A DNA stretch of 64,000 bases from Leisingera sp. ANG-M7 (GCF_000813965.1 NZ_JWLI01000006.1:434001-498000); one strand, 5' to 3'; shown: positions 34,410-44,788, counted from the first letter of the stretch. The notes: generated from the sequence alone by a model not told the origin. A program made the numbers and translations.

Positions 34410-34667
34410 TTACGCTTTTTCCATAACCAGCTTGTCGATACCGGCAACAATTGCCGCGACATTGGAAATGTCAAAGTCGCTTTTTTCCGGCTCATTGGCG
34501 TTGAAGGGAATCGAGATGTCGAATTCCTCTTCGATAGCAAAGATGCTCTCGACCACGCCCAGGCTGTCGATTCCCAGATCCGCAAGCGTGCTGTCGAGGG
34601 TCACATCCGACGGTTCCAGGACCGCCTGTTCGGCAATGATTGCAATGACCTTGTCCTGCGTGCTCAT
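34410..34667 (-). CDS. Acyl carrier protein (specialised, AcpXL-like)
   Basis: 85 residues. The phosphopantetheine site is Ser35 in LGIDSLG. The helix II/III region contains an insertion (FNANEPEKSDFDISNVAAIVAG) relative to ordinary AcpP. It resembles in layout the rhizobial AcpXL carrier for very-long-chain hydroxy fatty acids. It lies between lpxD and a KAS gene. The specific acyl chain is not known; housekeeping AcpP is less likely because of the context and divergent sequence. Confidence 0.82.
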   Translation of the reverse strand: MSTQDKVIAIIAEQAVLEPSDVTLDSTLADLGIDSLGVVESIFAIEEEFDISIPFNANEPEKSDFDISNVAAIVAGIDKLVMEKA

Positions 34668-34715
34668 GTAAAGATCCCCGATGTTCTGCCTGAGGCTGAT
34701 GTATGTATTCGACGG

Positions 34716-35789
34716 TTACTTGAAAACAGCCTTTTTTAACAATTCGATGTCACGCATCAAACGCGGCAGGCGGCGCTGTGCCTTATACATTTCGGTGTTG
34801 GTCTCCATCTTGACCGCGGGATAGCCCATGATGACACGGCCCGCCGGCACATTGGACAGGATTTTAGTGCCGCCGCCGGCAATCACCCCGTCGCCGATGA
34901 AAATATTGTCGACCACACCGCACTGGCCGCCCAGCACAACGTTGTTTCCGATGTCCACCGAGCCGGAGATCCCGGTCTGTCCGCACAGCAGACAGTCATT
35001 GCCGACGCGGGTGTTGTGGCCCACGTGCACGAGGTTGTCGAGCTTGCTTCCATTGCCAATTACCGTGTTGCGGATAGTGCCATTATCTATGGTGCAATTG
35101 GAGCCGACCTCCACGTCATCGCCAATCGTGACCGCCCCCAATGAATGGATTCGAATCCAGGATTGCGCCTTGGCCTCGCCCTGGTCACCCAGGGTCTTGC
35201 GCACGTTTTCCGCACCCGACACTTCAGGCGTGACATAGGAAAAGCCATCGCCGCCCACCCGCGCACCAGGCTGTGCGCGGAAACGGGCTCCGATGGTTGC
35301 ACGGGCGGAGACGGAAACCATTTCGCGCAAGTATGCATCGTCGCCGATGACGGCATCCGCCCCGACATAGCAGTGCGGACCAATGACGGACCGCGATCCG
35401 ATCCTTGCGCCCGCTCCGATCACGGCCAGCGGCCCGACAGAAACATCCTCACCCAATACCGCTGAAGGATCGATAACGGCGGACGGATGGATGCCCGGCG
35501 GGAAACCCTGGCCACGGTCCAGCATTTCAGTCACACCGGACATGGCCATGCGCGGACGAGGGGCAAAGATTGCCGCTTTCAGTCCGAATGACTGCCAGTC
35601 CGCACCGTCCCAAAGAATGGCAGCCTGCGCCTGGCCTTCCTTCAGTCCGTCAGCATACTTCGGCGCCATTGCCATGGCCAGCTGGCCTGCCTGCGCGTCC
35701 TGAGGCTCCGCCGCCTCTGCAACTTGCAGGTCGAGGTCGCCCTCGGCATCAGCGCCCAAAGACTCGGCGATCTGGCGGATTGTGAACAT
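34716..35789 (-). CDS. lpxD: UDP-3-O-(3-hydroxyacyl)glucosamine N-acyltransferase
   Basis: 357 residues. An N-terminal uridine-binding domain (about 1-100) precedes a left-handed beta helix of hexapeptide repeats (about 103-320) and a C-terminal helix. The catalytic-His region reads [10 protein letters not shown]. It adds the N-linked 3-hydroxyacyl chain in lipid A synthesis. It is not in the usual bamA-lpxD-fabZ-lpxA cluster but follows an L,D-transpeptidase and precedes an ACP and a KAS, so it may be a second LpxD with a different acyl donor. Confidence 0.85.
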   Translation of the reverse strand: MFTIRQIAESLGADAEGDLDLQVAEAAEPQDAQAGQLAMAMAPKYADGLKEGQAQAAILWDGADWQSFGLKAAIFAPRPRMAMSGVTEMLDRGQGFPPGIHPSAVIDPSAVLGEDVSVGPLAVIGAGARIGSRSVIGPHCYVGADAVIGDDAYLREMVSVSARATIGARFRAQPGARVGGDGFSYVTPEVSGAENVRKTLGDQGEAKAQSWIRIHSLGAVTIGDDVEVGSNCTIDNGTIRNTVIGNGSKLDNLVHVGHNTRVGNDCLLCGQTGISGSVDIGNNVVLGGQCGVVDNIFIGDGVIAGGGTKILSNVPAGRVIMGYPAVKMETNTEMYKAQRRLPRLMRDIELLKKAVFK

Positions 35790-35827
35790 GTCAGGCCCTC
35801 TCAGAATATCCTGTATGGGCCTGACAT

Positions 35828-37456
35828 TTACCCTTGAACGCTGGGCAGCACCACCCCTGCCCGTTCCAGTGCAGCCCAGACCTTGGCGTCACGGCCATAG
35901 ACATCCCGGCGGAATTCGGCGCGGCCTTTGCCGGATACAACAGCGGTCCGGTAAATGATGTGCACCGGCACTTTCGTCTCAAGCTCGACCTTGGTTTCCT
36001 TGCCGGAATTAAGAATGCGGTGAAAGAAATCCTTGGGGTTTTCGGTCTGCTTGGCCAGCAGCGCATAGGCGAACTCAAACGGTTGGGCCAAACGGATACA
36101 GCCATGCGAGAAAGCGCGCACTTCGCGGGCGAACAGGCTCTTCTGCGGGGTGTCGTGCAGATAGATGTTGTATTTGTTCGGGAACATGAACTTGACCAGC
36201 CCCAGCGCGTTACTGCGGCTGGGGGGCTGGCGCATGGAGAACGGGAAATTCCGCGCAGTATATTGCGAGAAGTCTGCCGAACCGCGGTTCACAACCCTTC
36301 CGCGGCGGTCTGTGATCTGGATGTGGCCCACAGCATTCGGGTTGTTCTTCAGCTTCGGCAGATATTCCTTGGTGATGATCGAGCGCGGCACATACCAGCT
36401 CGGGTTGATCACCATATGCTCCATTTCATCCGAGAATTCAGGGCTGCGGCGGTCATGGGTGTTCTTGCCGATCACCGAGCGGGTTTCAAAGGTCACATCA
36501 CCGTTGTCGACGATCTTGGCGGTGAAATCGGTCTGGTTGACCAGAATATGACGCTCGCCGCGTTCCGGCGTCAGCCAGCGCTCCCGCTCCATCGCGATGA
36601 TGATGGACTTCAGGCGCGCGCTGACCGGCTTGTTGATCTCATCAATGGTGCCGGCTCCTGCCACGCCATCTGTTTCCAGACCATGATCGGACTGGAAGCT
36701 TTGCACGGCCTTCTCAAGTGCCGCATCATAGGTCCGCGCAGCGCTGCGCTGCAGGTAGCCCATCAGCATCAGCCGGTTGCGTAGTGCAATTACCGCTGGT
36801 CCCTGATCGCCTCTTTCCAGTTTCTTGGCGTTTACAGACGGCCCCCAGCCGCCTGCAGCCATGACCTGTTCCAGCCGAAGCTTTTCGCGCATCAGTCCGC
36901 GGTATTGCTGAGATGCCGGAACCAGGCTGCGCAAATAGGCATAAGGCTGGGTATCGCGGATCCCCGCCAGGATGCTGGCCCCGTCCACGGTATGTTTCTT
37001 GCGCACCATACCGTCATCGATTTGCGAGGGAACCAGCAGCCCGGTTTGCAGATCGGTGGCATATTGCACCAAGGCCCGGCTCAGCGCGGCCTCGACATTG
37101 CCGATATCACGCGTCGTGCGAACACCGCGCATCTGCTCTATCAGTGCGCTGACCTCGGCAGAGCGGTCCGGCAGACCATGGGCCTGGGTGTCGCCCAAGG
37201 CCGCCAACAAAGCATTGCGGCGCTGGCGCGACGCCTCATCCTGACCGGTCCAGATCGCCTGGTATCCGTTACTACGGTAGAATTCAGCGACCGCGTCGCT
37301 GCCGTAAGCCGCTTCGGCAACCGCTTGGCGGAAAGCCGCCGAAACCTCAGCCTGTGCTGAACTGGAAACAGCCCCAGCGGCCAAACCGCCCAGTGCCAGG
37401 GCGAACAGCCCTGCCTTGATCCCTGGCAAGAAGCTTCCTGCAGTCGCACGAGTCAT
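35828..37456 (-). CDS. L,D-transpeptidase (YcbB/LdtD-like)
   Basis: 542 residues. Signal peptide 1-36 (ending SSSAQA), N-terminal scaffold domain (about 40-205), a peptidoglycan-binding domain (about 215-275) and a YkuD catalytic domain (about 300-485). The latter has His434 of YLHDTP and the active-site SHGCIR with Cys453. It makes 3-3 crosslinks in peptidoglycan or attaches proteins to it. It heads an operon with lpxD, ACP and KAS 38 bases downstream, linking cell-wall and outer-membrane synthesis. A DUF882 peptidase-like gene is divergent. Confidence 0.9.
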   Translation of the reverse strand: MTRATAGSFLPGIKAGLFALALGGLAAGAVSSSAQAEVSAAFRQAVAEAAYGSDAVAEFYRSNGYQAIWTGQDEASRQRRNALLAALGDTQAHGLPDRSAEVSALIEQMRGVRTTRDIGNVEAALSRALVQYATDLQTGLLVPSQIDDGMVRKKHTVDGASILAGIRDTQPYAYLRSLVPASQQYRGLMREKLRLEQVMAAGGWGPSVNAKKLERGDQGPAVIALRNRLMLMGYLQRSAARTYDAALEKAVQSFQSDHGLETDGVAGAGTIDEINKPVSARLKSIIIAMERERWLTPERGERHILVNQTDFTAKIVDNGDVTFETRSVIGKNTHDRRSPEFSDEMEHMVINPSWYVPRSIITKEYLPKLKNNPNAVGHIQITDRRGRVVNRGSADFSQYTARNFPFSMRQPPSRSNALGLVKFMFPNKYNIYLHDTPQKSLFAREVRAFSHGCIRLAQPFEFAYALLAKQTENPKDFFHRILNSGKETKVELETKVPVHIIYRTAVVSGKGRAEFRRDVYGRDAKVWAALERAGVVLPSVQG

Positions 37457-37797
37457 AATTTCCGGTCCTTGCGCCGATTTTTGTCAATTCTGGCAGTGCC
37501 TAACTGAAATTCTGGTAAATGCCAGCCACTGTTGTCCATTCACAATTGCGAAAAGTCAGCTTTGATGCAGCAATGCCGCGTCTATGAAACCCCGCTGCAA
37601 CAGTCGCGGGGAAAAGTTCCCTCGCCCTCCCCTTATGCGCAAGAAATCGCCGAAAAACGGGCTATCCGTTACAGCGCGGCAAAGAAATGTTGGATCAGGA
37701 TTCTCTGTGTGCCATACATGCCGCACGTTAACTGAGATCGTTAACGAGCCCGTAACATCGGGCAATAGGCAGGACTAAAAGCGTACGGGACGGCGCA
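37457..37797. other. Divergent promoter region of the L,D-transpeptidase and DUF882 genes
   Basis: About 340 bases without a credible gene. The only regular element I see is GTTAAC repeated at 37727-37732 and 37740-37745, each a palindrome, starts 13 bases apart, about 50-70 bases before the DUF882 start. Clear -35/-10 pairs were not identified. Confidence 0.5.
37727..37745. promoter_or_regulatory. GTTAAC-N7-GTTAAC direct repeat before the DUF882 gene
   Basis: Two identical GTTAAC palindromes with 7 bases between them. The TTAA core recalls CtrA sites, but the TTAA spacing is 9 rather than 7 bases. Regulator unknown. Confidence 0.35.
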
Positions 37798-38373
37798 GTG
37801 ACAATGGCAAAAACCACGGGCACGGGGATTTCCCGGCGTTCTCTTTTGGGTGTATTTGCTGCAACCGCAGTGGCAGCAGCCCCGACTTTCTCCAATGCAG
37901 CAGGCTTCCTTCGCGGCGGCGGAGACATCCGGCGCATTCGCATGTACTCGGGCCGCACCGGCGAGCGTCTGGACATGGTGTATTGGATTGATGGCGACTA
38001 CATCAAAGATGCGGTCAAGGAAATCAACCACTTCATGCGGGATTGGCGTACCGATGAAGTCAAGAACATGGATCTGCGGACCATCGACATCATGGCGGCT
38101 TCCCACAACCTGCTGGATGTGAACGAGCCCTATATGCTTCTGTCCGGCTATCGCAGCCCCAAGACCAACGCCATGCTGCGCAGCCGCTCTCGCGGGGTCG
38201 CGAAAAACTCGCTGCACATGCGCGGCCAGGCCGCCGATCTTCGCCTTGCCTCCCGTTCCGTTTCGCAGATGGCACAGGCCGCCGAAGCCTGCCACGCAGG
38301 CGGAGTTGGTAAATACCATCGCTCGAATTTTGTGCATATGGATTGCGGTGTTGTCCGCTCCTGGCGCGGCTAA
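37798..38373 (+). CDS. DUF882 / peptidase M15-like protein with Tat signal (YcbK type)
   Basis: 191 residues. A twin-arginine signal (GISRRSLLGVFAATAVAAAP) is followed by a YcbK/DUF882 domain. The conserved metal-site pattern is LLSGYRSPKTNAMLRSRSRGVAKNSLHMRGQAADLRL (His, Asp) and NFVHMDCG (His). The fold is that of zinc D-Ala-D-Ala carboxypeptidases, so a cell-wall peptidase role is expected. The GTG at 37798 has GGGA 7 bases upstream; an ATG six bases later is the alternative. It is divergent from an L,D-transpeptidase, the same pairing as ycbB-ycbK in E. coli. Confidence 0.88.
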   Translation: MTMAKTTGTGISRRSLLGVFAATAVAAAPTFSNAAGFLRGGGDIRRIRMYSGRTGERLDMVYWIDGDYIKDAVKEINHFMRDWRTDEVKNMDLRTIDIMAASHNLLDVNEPYMLLSGYRSPKTNAMLRSRSRGVAKNSLHMRGQAADLRLASRSVSQMAQAAEACHAGGVGKYHRSNFVHMDCGVVRSWRG

Positions 38374-38397
38374 ACCCGTCAGCCTTTGCAAGAATGC

Positions 38398-38426
38398 AAG
38401 CCTGCACACCGCGTGCAGGCTTTTTT
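38398..38426 (+). terminator. Rho-independent terminator of the DUF882 gene
   Basis: AAGCCTGCAC (38398-38407) pairs with GTGCAGGCTT (38413-38422) around ACCGC and runs into six T. Confidence 0.9.
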
Positions 38427-38499
38427 GTTTTCAGCATAACCAGCCGAGGCCGAGATCTATGAGCCACGTCAGGAATTTGGAAACAGGCAGTTTTTCCCG

Positions 38500-38528
38500 T
38501 TGCAGAGGCAACCAACCGCGGGTATACC
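38500..38528 (+). promoter_or_regulatory. Promoter of the tRNA-Arg gene
   Basis: TTGCAG (38500-38505) and TATACC (38523-38528) are 17 bases apart. The -10 ends 13 bases before the tRNA 5' end. Confidence 0.55.
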
Positions 38529-38541
38529 CCGGCGTAACGAC

Positions 38542-38618
<77 letters not shown>

Positions 38619-38712
38619 TCTTCACCTTGAAAACTCAAAGCGTTTAAAGCTATTTAAAGAGCCTGCCGCTAACTACTCTGCCTATACTTCAATATGCGGC
38701 CAGAGAGGCAGA

Positions 38713-39045
38713 ATGGCACAGACCAACTCCATTTTCCGGACAGCGAAACCAACAGAGCCCCGGCTTCGTCTGAATTTGCCATGTACAATCAATTTATCCG
38801 GATCTGTGCGGGAGGCCATAGTTTACAACATCAGCCATAGCGGGTTTGCCGTCCGCTTGCCTGAGGATCAGAACACTTTCAGCCTGGCAGAGCTAAGATC
38901 TGTCTCCATCGGAGATATCGCCGAATTTGAGGTTCGAACCCGCTGGCGGAAGGACGCAAGAATTGGCTTCGCGTTCCTCAGCAAGCGCGGCGCACGGCCA
39001 GTTTTGGATGCATATTTTACCAAGATCGGCGAGTTCCCGACCTGA
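38713..39045 (+). CDS. PilZ domain protein
   Basis: 110 residues. A single PilZ domain: the N-terminal Arg-rich motif region EPRLRLNLPC, then the NxSxxG motif as NISHSG followed by FAVRLP, and a beta-barrel continuation (EFEVRTRWRKDARIGFAFLS). PilZ proteins bind cyclic di-GMP, but the RxxxR motif is imperfect here (RLRLN), so binding may be weak. AGAGG lies 5 bases before the ATG, which fixes the start after the tRNA. Confidence 0.75.
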   Translation: MAQTNSIFRTAKPTEPRLRLNLPCTINLSGSVREAIVYNISHSGFAVRLPEDQNTFSLAELRSVSIGDIAEFEVRTRWRKDARIGFAFLSKRGARPVLDAYFTKIGEFPT

Positions 39046-39059
39046 ATACCAACCCCCGC

Positions 39060-39938
39060 TTACCCAAGATCAGCACTTAGCGCCTTGGTGAGCGCCTTCA
39101 GGACCTCACTTTGCCGCTTTGTTTTGCCTAGTCCCGGCGGCCAGGTCAGCCAATAGCCGTCAATCGTGGCCAATTCGGCGGCTGGCAAGCAGGTCAATTG
39201 CCCGGTCAGCAGCAAATTGGCTGCCAGAGCCCTGGATCCCAGTACTACCCCCATTCCAAGCCGGGCAGCCCGAAGGGCATGCGCCATGGAATCCACCGAA
39301 ACCGGCCCCGCCTCCGGTGCCGGCTCTCCGGTCACACGTGCCCACTCGCTCCATCCCGGCCGCTCTCCGCGCAACTCAATCGCCGGCAACTGGCGCCAGA
39401 CCGCAGCTTGGCCTGGGGCTGCCATTGGCTGAAGAACCTCATTGGCCAGCAGGACTCCGTCGCGCCCCTGCCAACTGCCGCGCCCGTAGCGGATATGCAG
39501 CGCATCATCCGCTGCTTCGAAATCCAACCGCTTCGGCACGGTTTCCGTCACAATTCGCAGCTCAGGGTGACTTTCAGAAAACGCCATAAGCCTTGGCAGC
39601 AAAAGCATTTCCAGATGTGATGGTTGGGCAGCGATCCGTATTTCCCGTACACTGTGGCCAAACAGGTTTTCGGTGCCCTGCTCCAGCGCGCGAAGGGAAT
39701 CGTGGACCAGCGGCAGATAGCTTTCGCCATCGACTGTCAGTGACACGCCGCGGGCTGAGCGGATGAACAATTGCCGCCCCAGCCAGGATTCCAAATTGCG
39801 GATGCGCTGGCTGACAGCAGCCTGAGTTGCTCCGAATTCCTCTGCCGCGGCAGTAAAACTGCCATGACGGCCGGCAGCCTCGAAAACCTTGAGCCAATCA
39901 AGCGGCGGCAAACCTTGCTTGGTCACTTTCTTGGGCAT
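39060..39938 (-). CDS. LysR-family regulator divergent from the tmp operon
   Basis: 292 residues. Winged helix-turn-helix at about 10-70 (LPPLDWLKVFEAAGRHGSFTAAAEEFGATQAAVSQRIRNLESWLG) and an effector domain (about 95-285). The GcvA-like LPPLDWLKVFEAA opening is clear. Divergent orientation and the 99-base shared promoter region suggest that it activates tmpA-tmpB-allA-like in response to the phosphonate or a product. Ligand not known. AACCTAA (39944-39950) and AACCCTAA (39957-39964) repeats lie just upstream. Confidence 0.85.
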   Translation of the reverse strand: MPKKVTKQGLPPLDWLKVFEAAGRHGSFTAAAEEFGATQAAVSQRIRNLESWLGRQLFIRSARGVSLTVDGESYLPLVHDSLRALEQGTENLFGHSVREIRIAAQPSHLEMLLLPRLMAFSESHPELRIVTETVPKRLDFEAADDALHIRYGRGSWQGRDGVLLANEVLQPMAAPGQAAVWRQLPAIELRGERPGWSEWARVTGEPAPEAGPVSVDSMAHALRAARLGMGVVLGSRALAANLLLTGQLTCLPAAELATIDGYWLTWPPGLGKTKRQSEVLKALTKALSADLG

Positions 39939-39943
39939 TAGAA

Positions 39944-41171
<1,228 letters not shown>

Positions 41172-41174
41172 GAG

Positions 41175-41780
41175 ATGAGCAAGCCAGACGTCAGCCAGCT
41201 GAACCGGGACAATATCGTAGACTTCATCGGCGGCATTTTTGATCGCCGCGGCGACGAAGAATATCTGGGTGAACCGGTCACCATGGCCGAACACATGCTG
41301 CAAGGCGCCACCATCGCTGAGCAGAACGGCCAGCCGGAAGAGATCATCGTGGGGGCGCTCCTCCACGATATCGGCCATTTCACCAGCGAGTTCGGCACAT
41401 TCTCCATGGATGACACAGAGGACCGCTATCACGAGGAAGCCGGAGCCGAAGTTCTGGAGCAGTTCTTTCCCTCGGTGATCACCGATTGCGTCCGCTACCA
41501 TGTGGCGGCCAAGCGCTATCTCTGCGCCACCAAGCCGGAATATTTCAACCGTTTATCAGAGGCTTCTGTCCACTCCCTGAACCTTCAAGGCGGGCCGATG
41601 GACGCGGAGGAAGTGGCCGAGTTCGAGAAGAACCCGAACCTCAAGCAGATCATCGCTGTGCGTTATCTGGATGAGGCCGGCAAGCGGGACGACATGGAAA
41701 CCCCGGATTACTGGCATTTTGCACCGATGGTCCAGCGGATGGTCGATAAGCACCTGGGCACGGCAGGTTCTGCAGTATGA
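41175..41780 (+). CDS. tmpB: HD-domain mixed-valent diiron oxygenase TmpB (PhnZ-like)
   Basis: 201 residues with an HD-domain fold. The six metal ligands expected from PhnZ can be placed: His40, His64-Asp65 (LLHDIGHF), His86 (RYHEEAGA), His109 (RYHV) and Asp166 (RYLDEAGK). Tyr30 in EEYLGEPV corresponds to the substrate-gating Tyr of PhnZ. Known TmpB cleaves the C-P bond of the hydroxylated trimethylaminoethylphosphonate to glycine betaine and phosphate. Three bases separate it from tmpA; its stop overlaps the next start (ATGA). The pairing with a betaine-type hydroxylase favours TmpB over PhnZ. Confidence 0.87.
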   Translation: MSKPDVSQLNRDNIVDFIGGIFDRRGDEEYLGEPVTMAEHMLQGATIAEQNGQPEEIIVGALLHDIGHFTSEFGTFSMDDTEDRYHEEAGAEVLEQFFPSVITDCVRYHVAAKRYLCATKPEYFNRLSEASVHSLNLQGGPMDAEEVAEFEKNPNLKQIIAVRYLDEAGKRDDMETPDYWHFAPMVQRMVDKHLGTAGSAV

Positions 41781-42442
41781 GCGCGCCCGAGTACATCTTT
41801 GAGGCCAGCTCGAAACCTTCACTGCCCTGGCATGAGGTGCCGCTGATCCGGGCCACCGACGAAAGCGTCAAAGGTTATGGCTGCCTGGTGGATGATCCGG
41901 AAAGTTTCGAGATCGAAATCGTGCAATGGCCGGCTCAGGGGTGGCGGCCGATCGATGAAGGCACCGGCGACGAAGCCGGCTGGGTTGAGGGTACCTTCCG
42001 CGGCGACTGGCGCGGTGATGTGCTTTACGGCGAGAACGAAGCGGTCAACGGCAACTATGTGCTGGGCTGGTCCACCGACCCGCAAAAGGCCCAAGCGGAC
42101 ACGCAGACCGCGCCGCGGGACCAGGTGCTGTTGTGGCACATGAACTATCACCCCGACGGTGGCCAGATGTTCTATCCGCTGGACAACAAGCCCTTCATTA
42201 TCCCCGCAGCCCTGCCGGGGGATGACCTGAAACCCGAGCAGGTTGTGGCCTTCTGGTGTGACGGGTCTAAGGGGCTCTATATCCACCCCAATATCTGGCA
42301 CGAGGGGATCTTTCCGGTGGACGACAGCCAGCGGTTCCTCGACCGGCAGGGCAAGGTGCATGCCCGGGTCAGCTGCGATGTGGGCAAGGAATTCGGTGTC
42401 TACCTGTCCTGCCCGTTGCGCGAGGACAAGATTCAGGGCTAA
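41777..42442 (+). CDS. Ureidoglycolate lyase (AllA) family protein in the tmp operon
   Basis: 221 residues. The C-terminal part aligns with AllA: YHPDGGQMFYPLDNKPFIIPAALPGDD parallels HPLGTQAFIP...FVVVVALGDD, and GLYIHPNIWHEGIF parallels GVNYHRNVWHHPLF. The beta-barrel (cupin-like) fold and a metal- or substrate-binding His/Gln set are therefore expected. It is about 60 residues longer than E. coli AllA (160), with an inserted N-terminal half. No allantoin genes are nearby. Its start overlaps the tmpB stop, so it is tightly coupled to phosphonate breakdown. Its role there is unknown. Confidence 0.75.
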   Translation: MSAPEYIFEASSKPSLPWHEVPLIRATDESVKGYGCLVDDPESFEIEIVQWPAQGWRPIDEGTGDEAGWVEGTFRGDWRGDVLYGENEAVNGNYVLGWSTDPQKAQADTQTAPRDQVLLWHMNYHPDGGQMFYPLDNKPFIIPAALPGDDLKPEQVVAFWCDGSKGLYIHPNIWHEGIFPVDDSQRFLDRQGKVHARVSCDVGKEFGVYLSCPLREDKIQG

Positions 42443-42460
42443 GGTATTACTGTAAATAGA

Positions 42461-42488
42461 AAAACGGCGCCTCCAAGGGCGCCGTTTT
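42461..42488. terminator. Bidirectional terminator between the tmp operon and sufS
   Basis: AAAACGGCGCC (42461-42471) and GGCGCCGTTTT (42478-42488) form an 11-base stem with A on one side and T on the other, so it serves both converging operons. Confidence 0.9.
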
Positions 42489-42508
42489 CATTTGAACGTC
42501 AGCCGCAA

Positions 42509-43729
42509 TCAAGCGAACAATTCGTGCGCCAGTTCCAGCGCGTCGACCAGCGTGTCGACCTCTTCCTTGGTGTTGTAGAGGCCAAAGGACGCGCGGCAGG
42601 TGGCCGAAACACCCAAGTGGTCCATCAGCGGCCCGGCGCAGTGATGGCCGGCGCGCACTGCGACACCCTTCTTGTCGAGGATGGTGGAGATATCGTGGGC
42701 GTGTGCCGCACCCTCCATGGTGAAGCTGAAAATTGCGGCCTTGCCAGGTGCTTGCCCCTGCACGTTGATCCAGTTCAGCCCGGTCAGCCGCTGCATCGCA
42801 TAGTCGCGCAGGCCGCCTTCGTGCTTGGCAATGTTGTCCATGCCAAGCTCCATCATATACTCCAGCGCCACACCCAGGCCGATGGTCTGCACGATGCCCG
42901 GCGTGCCCGCCTCGAACTTCATTGGCGGATCGTTGTAGATGATCCCCTCTTTGGAGACCTCTTTAATCATGTCGCCGCCGCCGATGAAGGGGCGCATCTC
43001 TGCCATGCGTTCCGGTTTGATATAGATCGCGCCGGAGCCGGACGGACCGTAGAGCTTGTGACCAGTGATCGCGTAGAAGTCGCAGCCGATGTCCTGCACG
43101 TCGACGGGCATATGCACCGCGCCCTGTGAGCCATCCACCAGCACCGGCACACCTTTGGAATGGGCGCCATGGGTGATCGCCTTTACATCCACAACCGTGC
43201 CCAGCACGTTGGAGCATTGAGTGACGGCCACCAGTTTGGTCTTGGGGCCAATCGCATCAATGACTTTCTGCGGATCAAGGCTGCCGTCCGCTTCGGTATC
43301 CACCCACTTCAGGACCACCCCCTGACGTTCGCGCAAGAAGTGCCAGGGCACGATATTCGCGTGGTGCTCCATAACGGACAGGACGATCTCGTCACCCGCC
43401 TCAAACCGCGGCATGGCCCAGCCGTAGGCAACCAGATTGATCCCCTCGGTGGTGCCGGAGTTCAGAACGATGGTGTTCTCGTCGCCTGCATTCAGGAACC
43501 GCGCAATGATGCCGCGCACGGCCTCATATTTCTCTGTCGCCAGATTGGAGAGAAAGTGCAAGCCGCGGTGAACGTTGGAATACTCCTCAGCATAGGCCTT
43601 GGTGATGGCATCGATCACCACCTGCGGCTTCTGGGCCGATGCGCCGTTGTCGAGATAGGTCAGCGGCTTACCGTTCACCTCGCGCGACAGGATCGGGAAG
43701 TCGGCGCGGATTTTGTCCAGGTCATACAT
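42509..43729 (-). CDS. sufS: Cysteine desulfurase SufS (group II)
   Basis: 406 residues. PLP-binding Lys in ITGHKLYGPSG; active-site Cys364 in RAGHHCAGPLM, the same number as in E. coli SufS. It releases sulfur from cysteine for Fe-S assembly on SufBCD. Last gene of the suf operon; its start overlaps the end of the preceding Yip1-type gene by 8 bases. No sufE or sufU follows in this window. Confidence 0.95.
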   Translation of the reverse strand: MYDLDKIRADFPILSREVNGKPLTYLDNGASAQKPQVVIDAITKAYAEEYSNVHRGLHFLSNLATEKYEAVRGIIARFLNAGDENTIVLNSGTTEGINLVAYGWAMPRFEAGDEIVLSVMEHHANIVPWHFLRERQGVVLKWVDTEADGSLDPQKVIDAIGPKTKLVAVTQCSNVLGTVVDVKAITHGAHSKGVPVLVDGSQGAVHMPVDVQDIGCDFYAITGHKLYGPSGSGAIYIKPERMAEMRPFIGGGDMIKEVSKEGIIYNDPPMKFEAGTPGIVQTIGLGVALEYMMELGMDNIAKHEGGLRDYAMQRLTGLNWINVQGQAPGKAAIFSFTMEGAAHAHDISTILDKKGVAVRAGHHCAGPLMDHLGVSATCRASFGLYNTKEEVDTLVDALELAHELFA

Positions 43730-44306
43730 TTTCGGGAAGTCCCAGATTGGCTGGGCCGATCAGACCCACGATAAAGAGAAGAGCAAAGACCAGGATCATG
43801 CTGGCCATTAATACCACCCCAAGCGAGCGCCAGACGGAACCAAAACGGTGCGCCGCATTGACGAAATGCAGGAGGATGAAGAACACAACGATATTGGCCG
43901 CAATATTCAGCAAGGCGGCCAGAGAAGGCATCACCAGGAACACAACCACAATGGCACCGTTCAGTCCCGCCTGCAGCAACTGCAGCCAGGTAACAAGCGC
44001 CAGCAATTCAGGCAAATTGCCTTGCCCGCCCAGCCAGCGGCCGGCTGACGACAGCATCGCAATGAAACAGAGCTGCAGCAGAAGCACCATGGCGAAATAG
44101 ACGCCTGGCGTGAAGCGCGGCAGCAAGACCTCAGGCGGCAGCGGGAACAGGATTTTCTGAACTGTGTAGACGCAGGTGTTCAGAACCACCGACAGCAGGA
44201 AGGCGGTCCACAGCGCCTCCCGCGGCCAGTCGCGCGCCAGGATCTGATGCGCCGCATCACGCGGCGACTTCAGTGTCAGAAGGGCAAAGGCAGCCAGCGC
44301 ATTCAT
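43722..44306 (-). CDS. Yip1-family membrane protein (second copy)
   Basis: 194 residues with five predicted helices (about 28-48, 62-85, 100-125, 130-150, 160-185). It has the Yip1-type opening LTLKSPRDAAHQILARDWPREALWTAFLLSVVLNT. The start was placed at 44306 because it overlaps the upstream stop as ATGA and begins right at the family's usual N-terminus; the frame is open further but not protein-like. Yip1 proteins in bacteria are uncharacterised. Its tight packing between sufD and sufS suggests a link with Fe-S assembly or only shared expression. Confidence 0.75.
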   Translation of the reverse strand: MNALAAFALLTLKSPRDAAHQILARDWPREALWTAFLLSVVLNTCVYTVQKILFPLPPEVLLPRFTPGVYFAMVLLLQLCFIAMLSSAGRWLGGQGNLPELLALVTWLQLLQAGLNGAIVVVFLVMPSLAALLNIAANIVVFFILLHFVNAAHRFGSVWRSLGVVLMASMILVFALLFIVGLIGPANLGLPENV

Positions 44307-44788
44307 GATTTGGCCCAATAGCCCTGGATCATGCCGGACACCCAGAACCAAATAAATACAGCGCACCACAGGATGCCCACCAGAGTCAGGGACGGACCGG
44401 GGCCGATGAAACCGGCAACCAGACCGTTCAACAGCATCAGCGGGCTGGCCGCCAGAAACGCCCAGAACAACGCCAGCCGGGCGCGGTAGGCATCGCCCTG
44501 ACCGCCAAAGGCGCGGGCGATCCAATGGGCAACCAGCGCCAGAACATACAGCAGAAGTGGCGCGATAAAGACCAGCGCCAGCAGCGAACCGCCCAGCAGC
44601 ATGTTCAGCTCTTGGCCGGTCAGATGCGCCTCCCGGGCCAGTTTCGGCATCTGCGCGACAAACGTCAGAACACAGCCCGCAAGCAGAAACACCAGCAGAC
44701 GGTCCTCTCGGGCGCCCATGCTCAGAAGCCGCGCAAACACCTTGCGCGGCCCCTTATAGGTCGCCGGGATATCCGTTGTGACGGACAT
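44303..44788 (-). CDS. Yip1-family membrane protein (first copy)
   Basis: 161 residues with four or five hydrophobic segments (about 31-48, 65-92, 103-128, 132-155). The GLVAGFIGPGPSLTLVGILWCAVFIWFWVSGMIQGYW end resembles Yip1-type proteins from Rhodobacteraceae. It begins on the base where sufD stops and ends overlapping the second Yip1 gene. Function unknown. Confidence 0.7.
   Translation of the reverse strand: MSVTTDIPATYKGPRKVFARLLSMGAREDRLLVFLLAGCVLTFVAQMPKLAREAHLTGQELNMLLGGSLLALVFIAPLLLYVLALVAHWIARAFGGQGDAYRARLALFWAFLAASPLMLLNGLVAGFIGPGPSLTLVGILWCAVFIWFWVSGMIQGYWAKS

Noticed and set aside
41175-41780. Calling the HD protein a (p)ppGpp or nucleotide phosphohydrolase
   Set aside because: The ligand set, Tyr30 and the adjacent betaine-type dioxygenase match PhnZ/TmpB diiron oxygenases better than hydrolytic HD enzymes.
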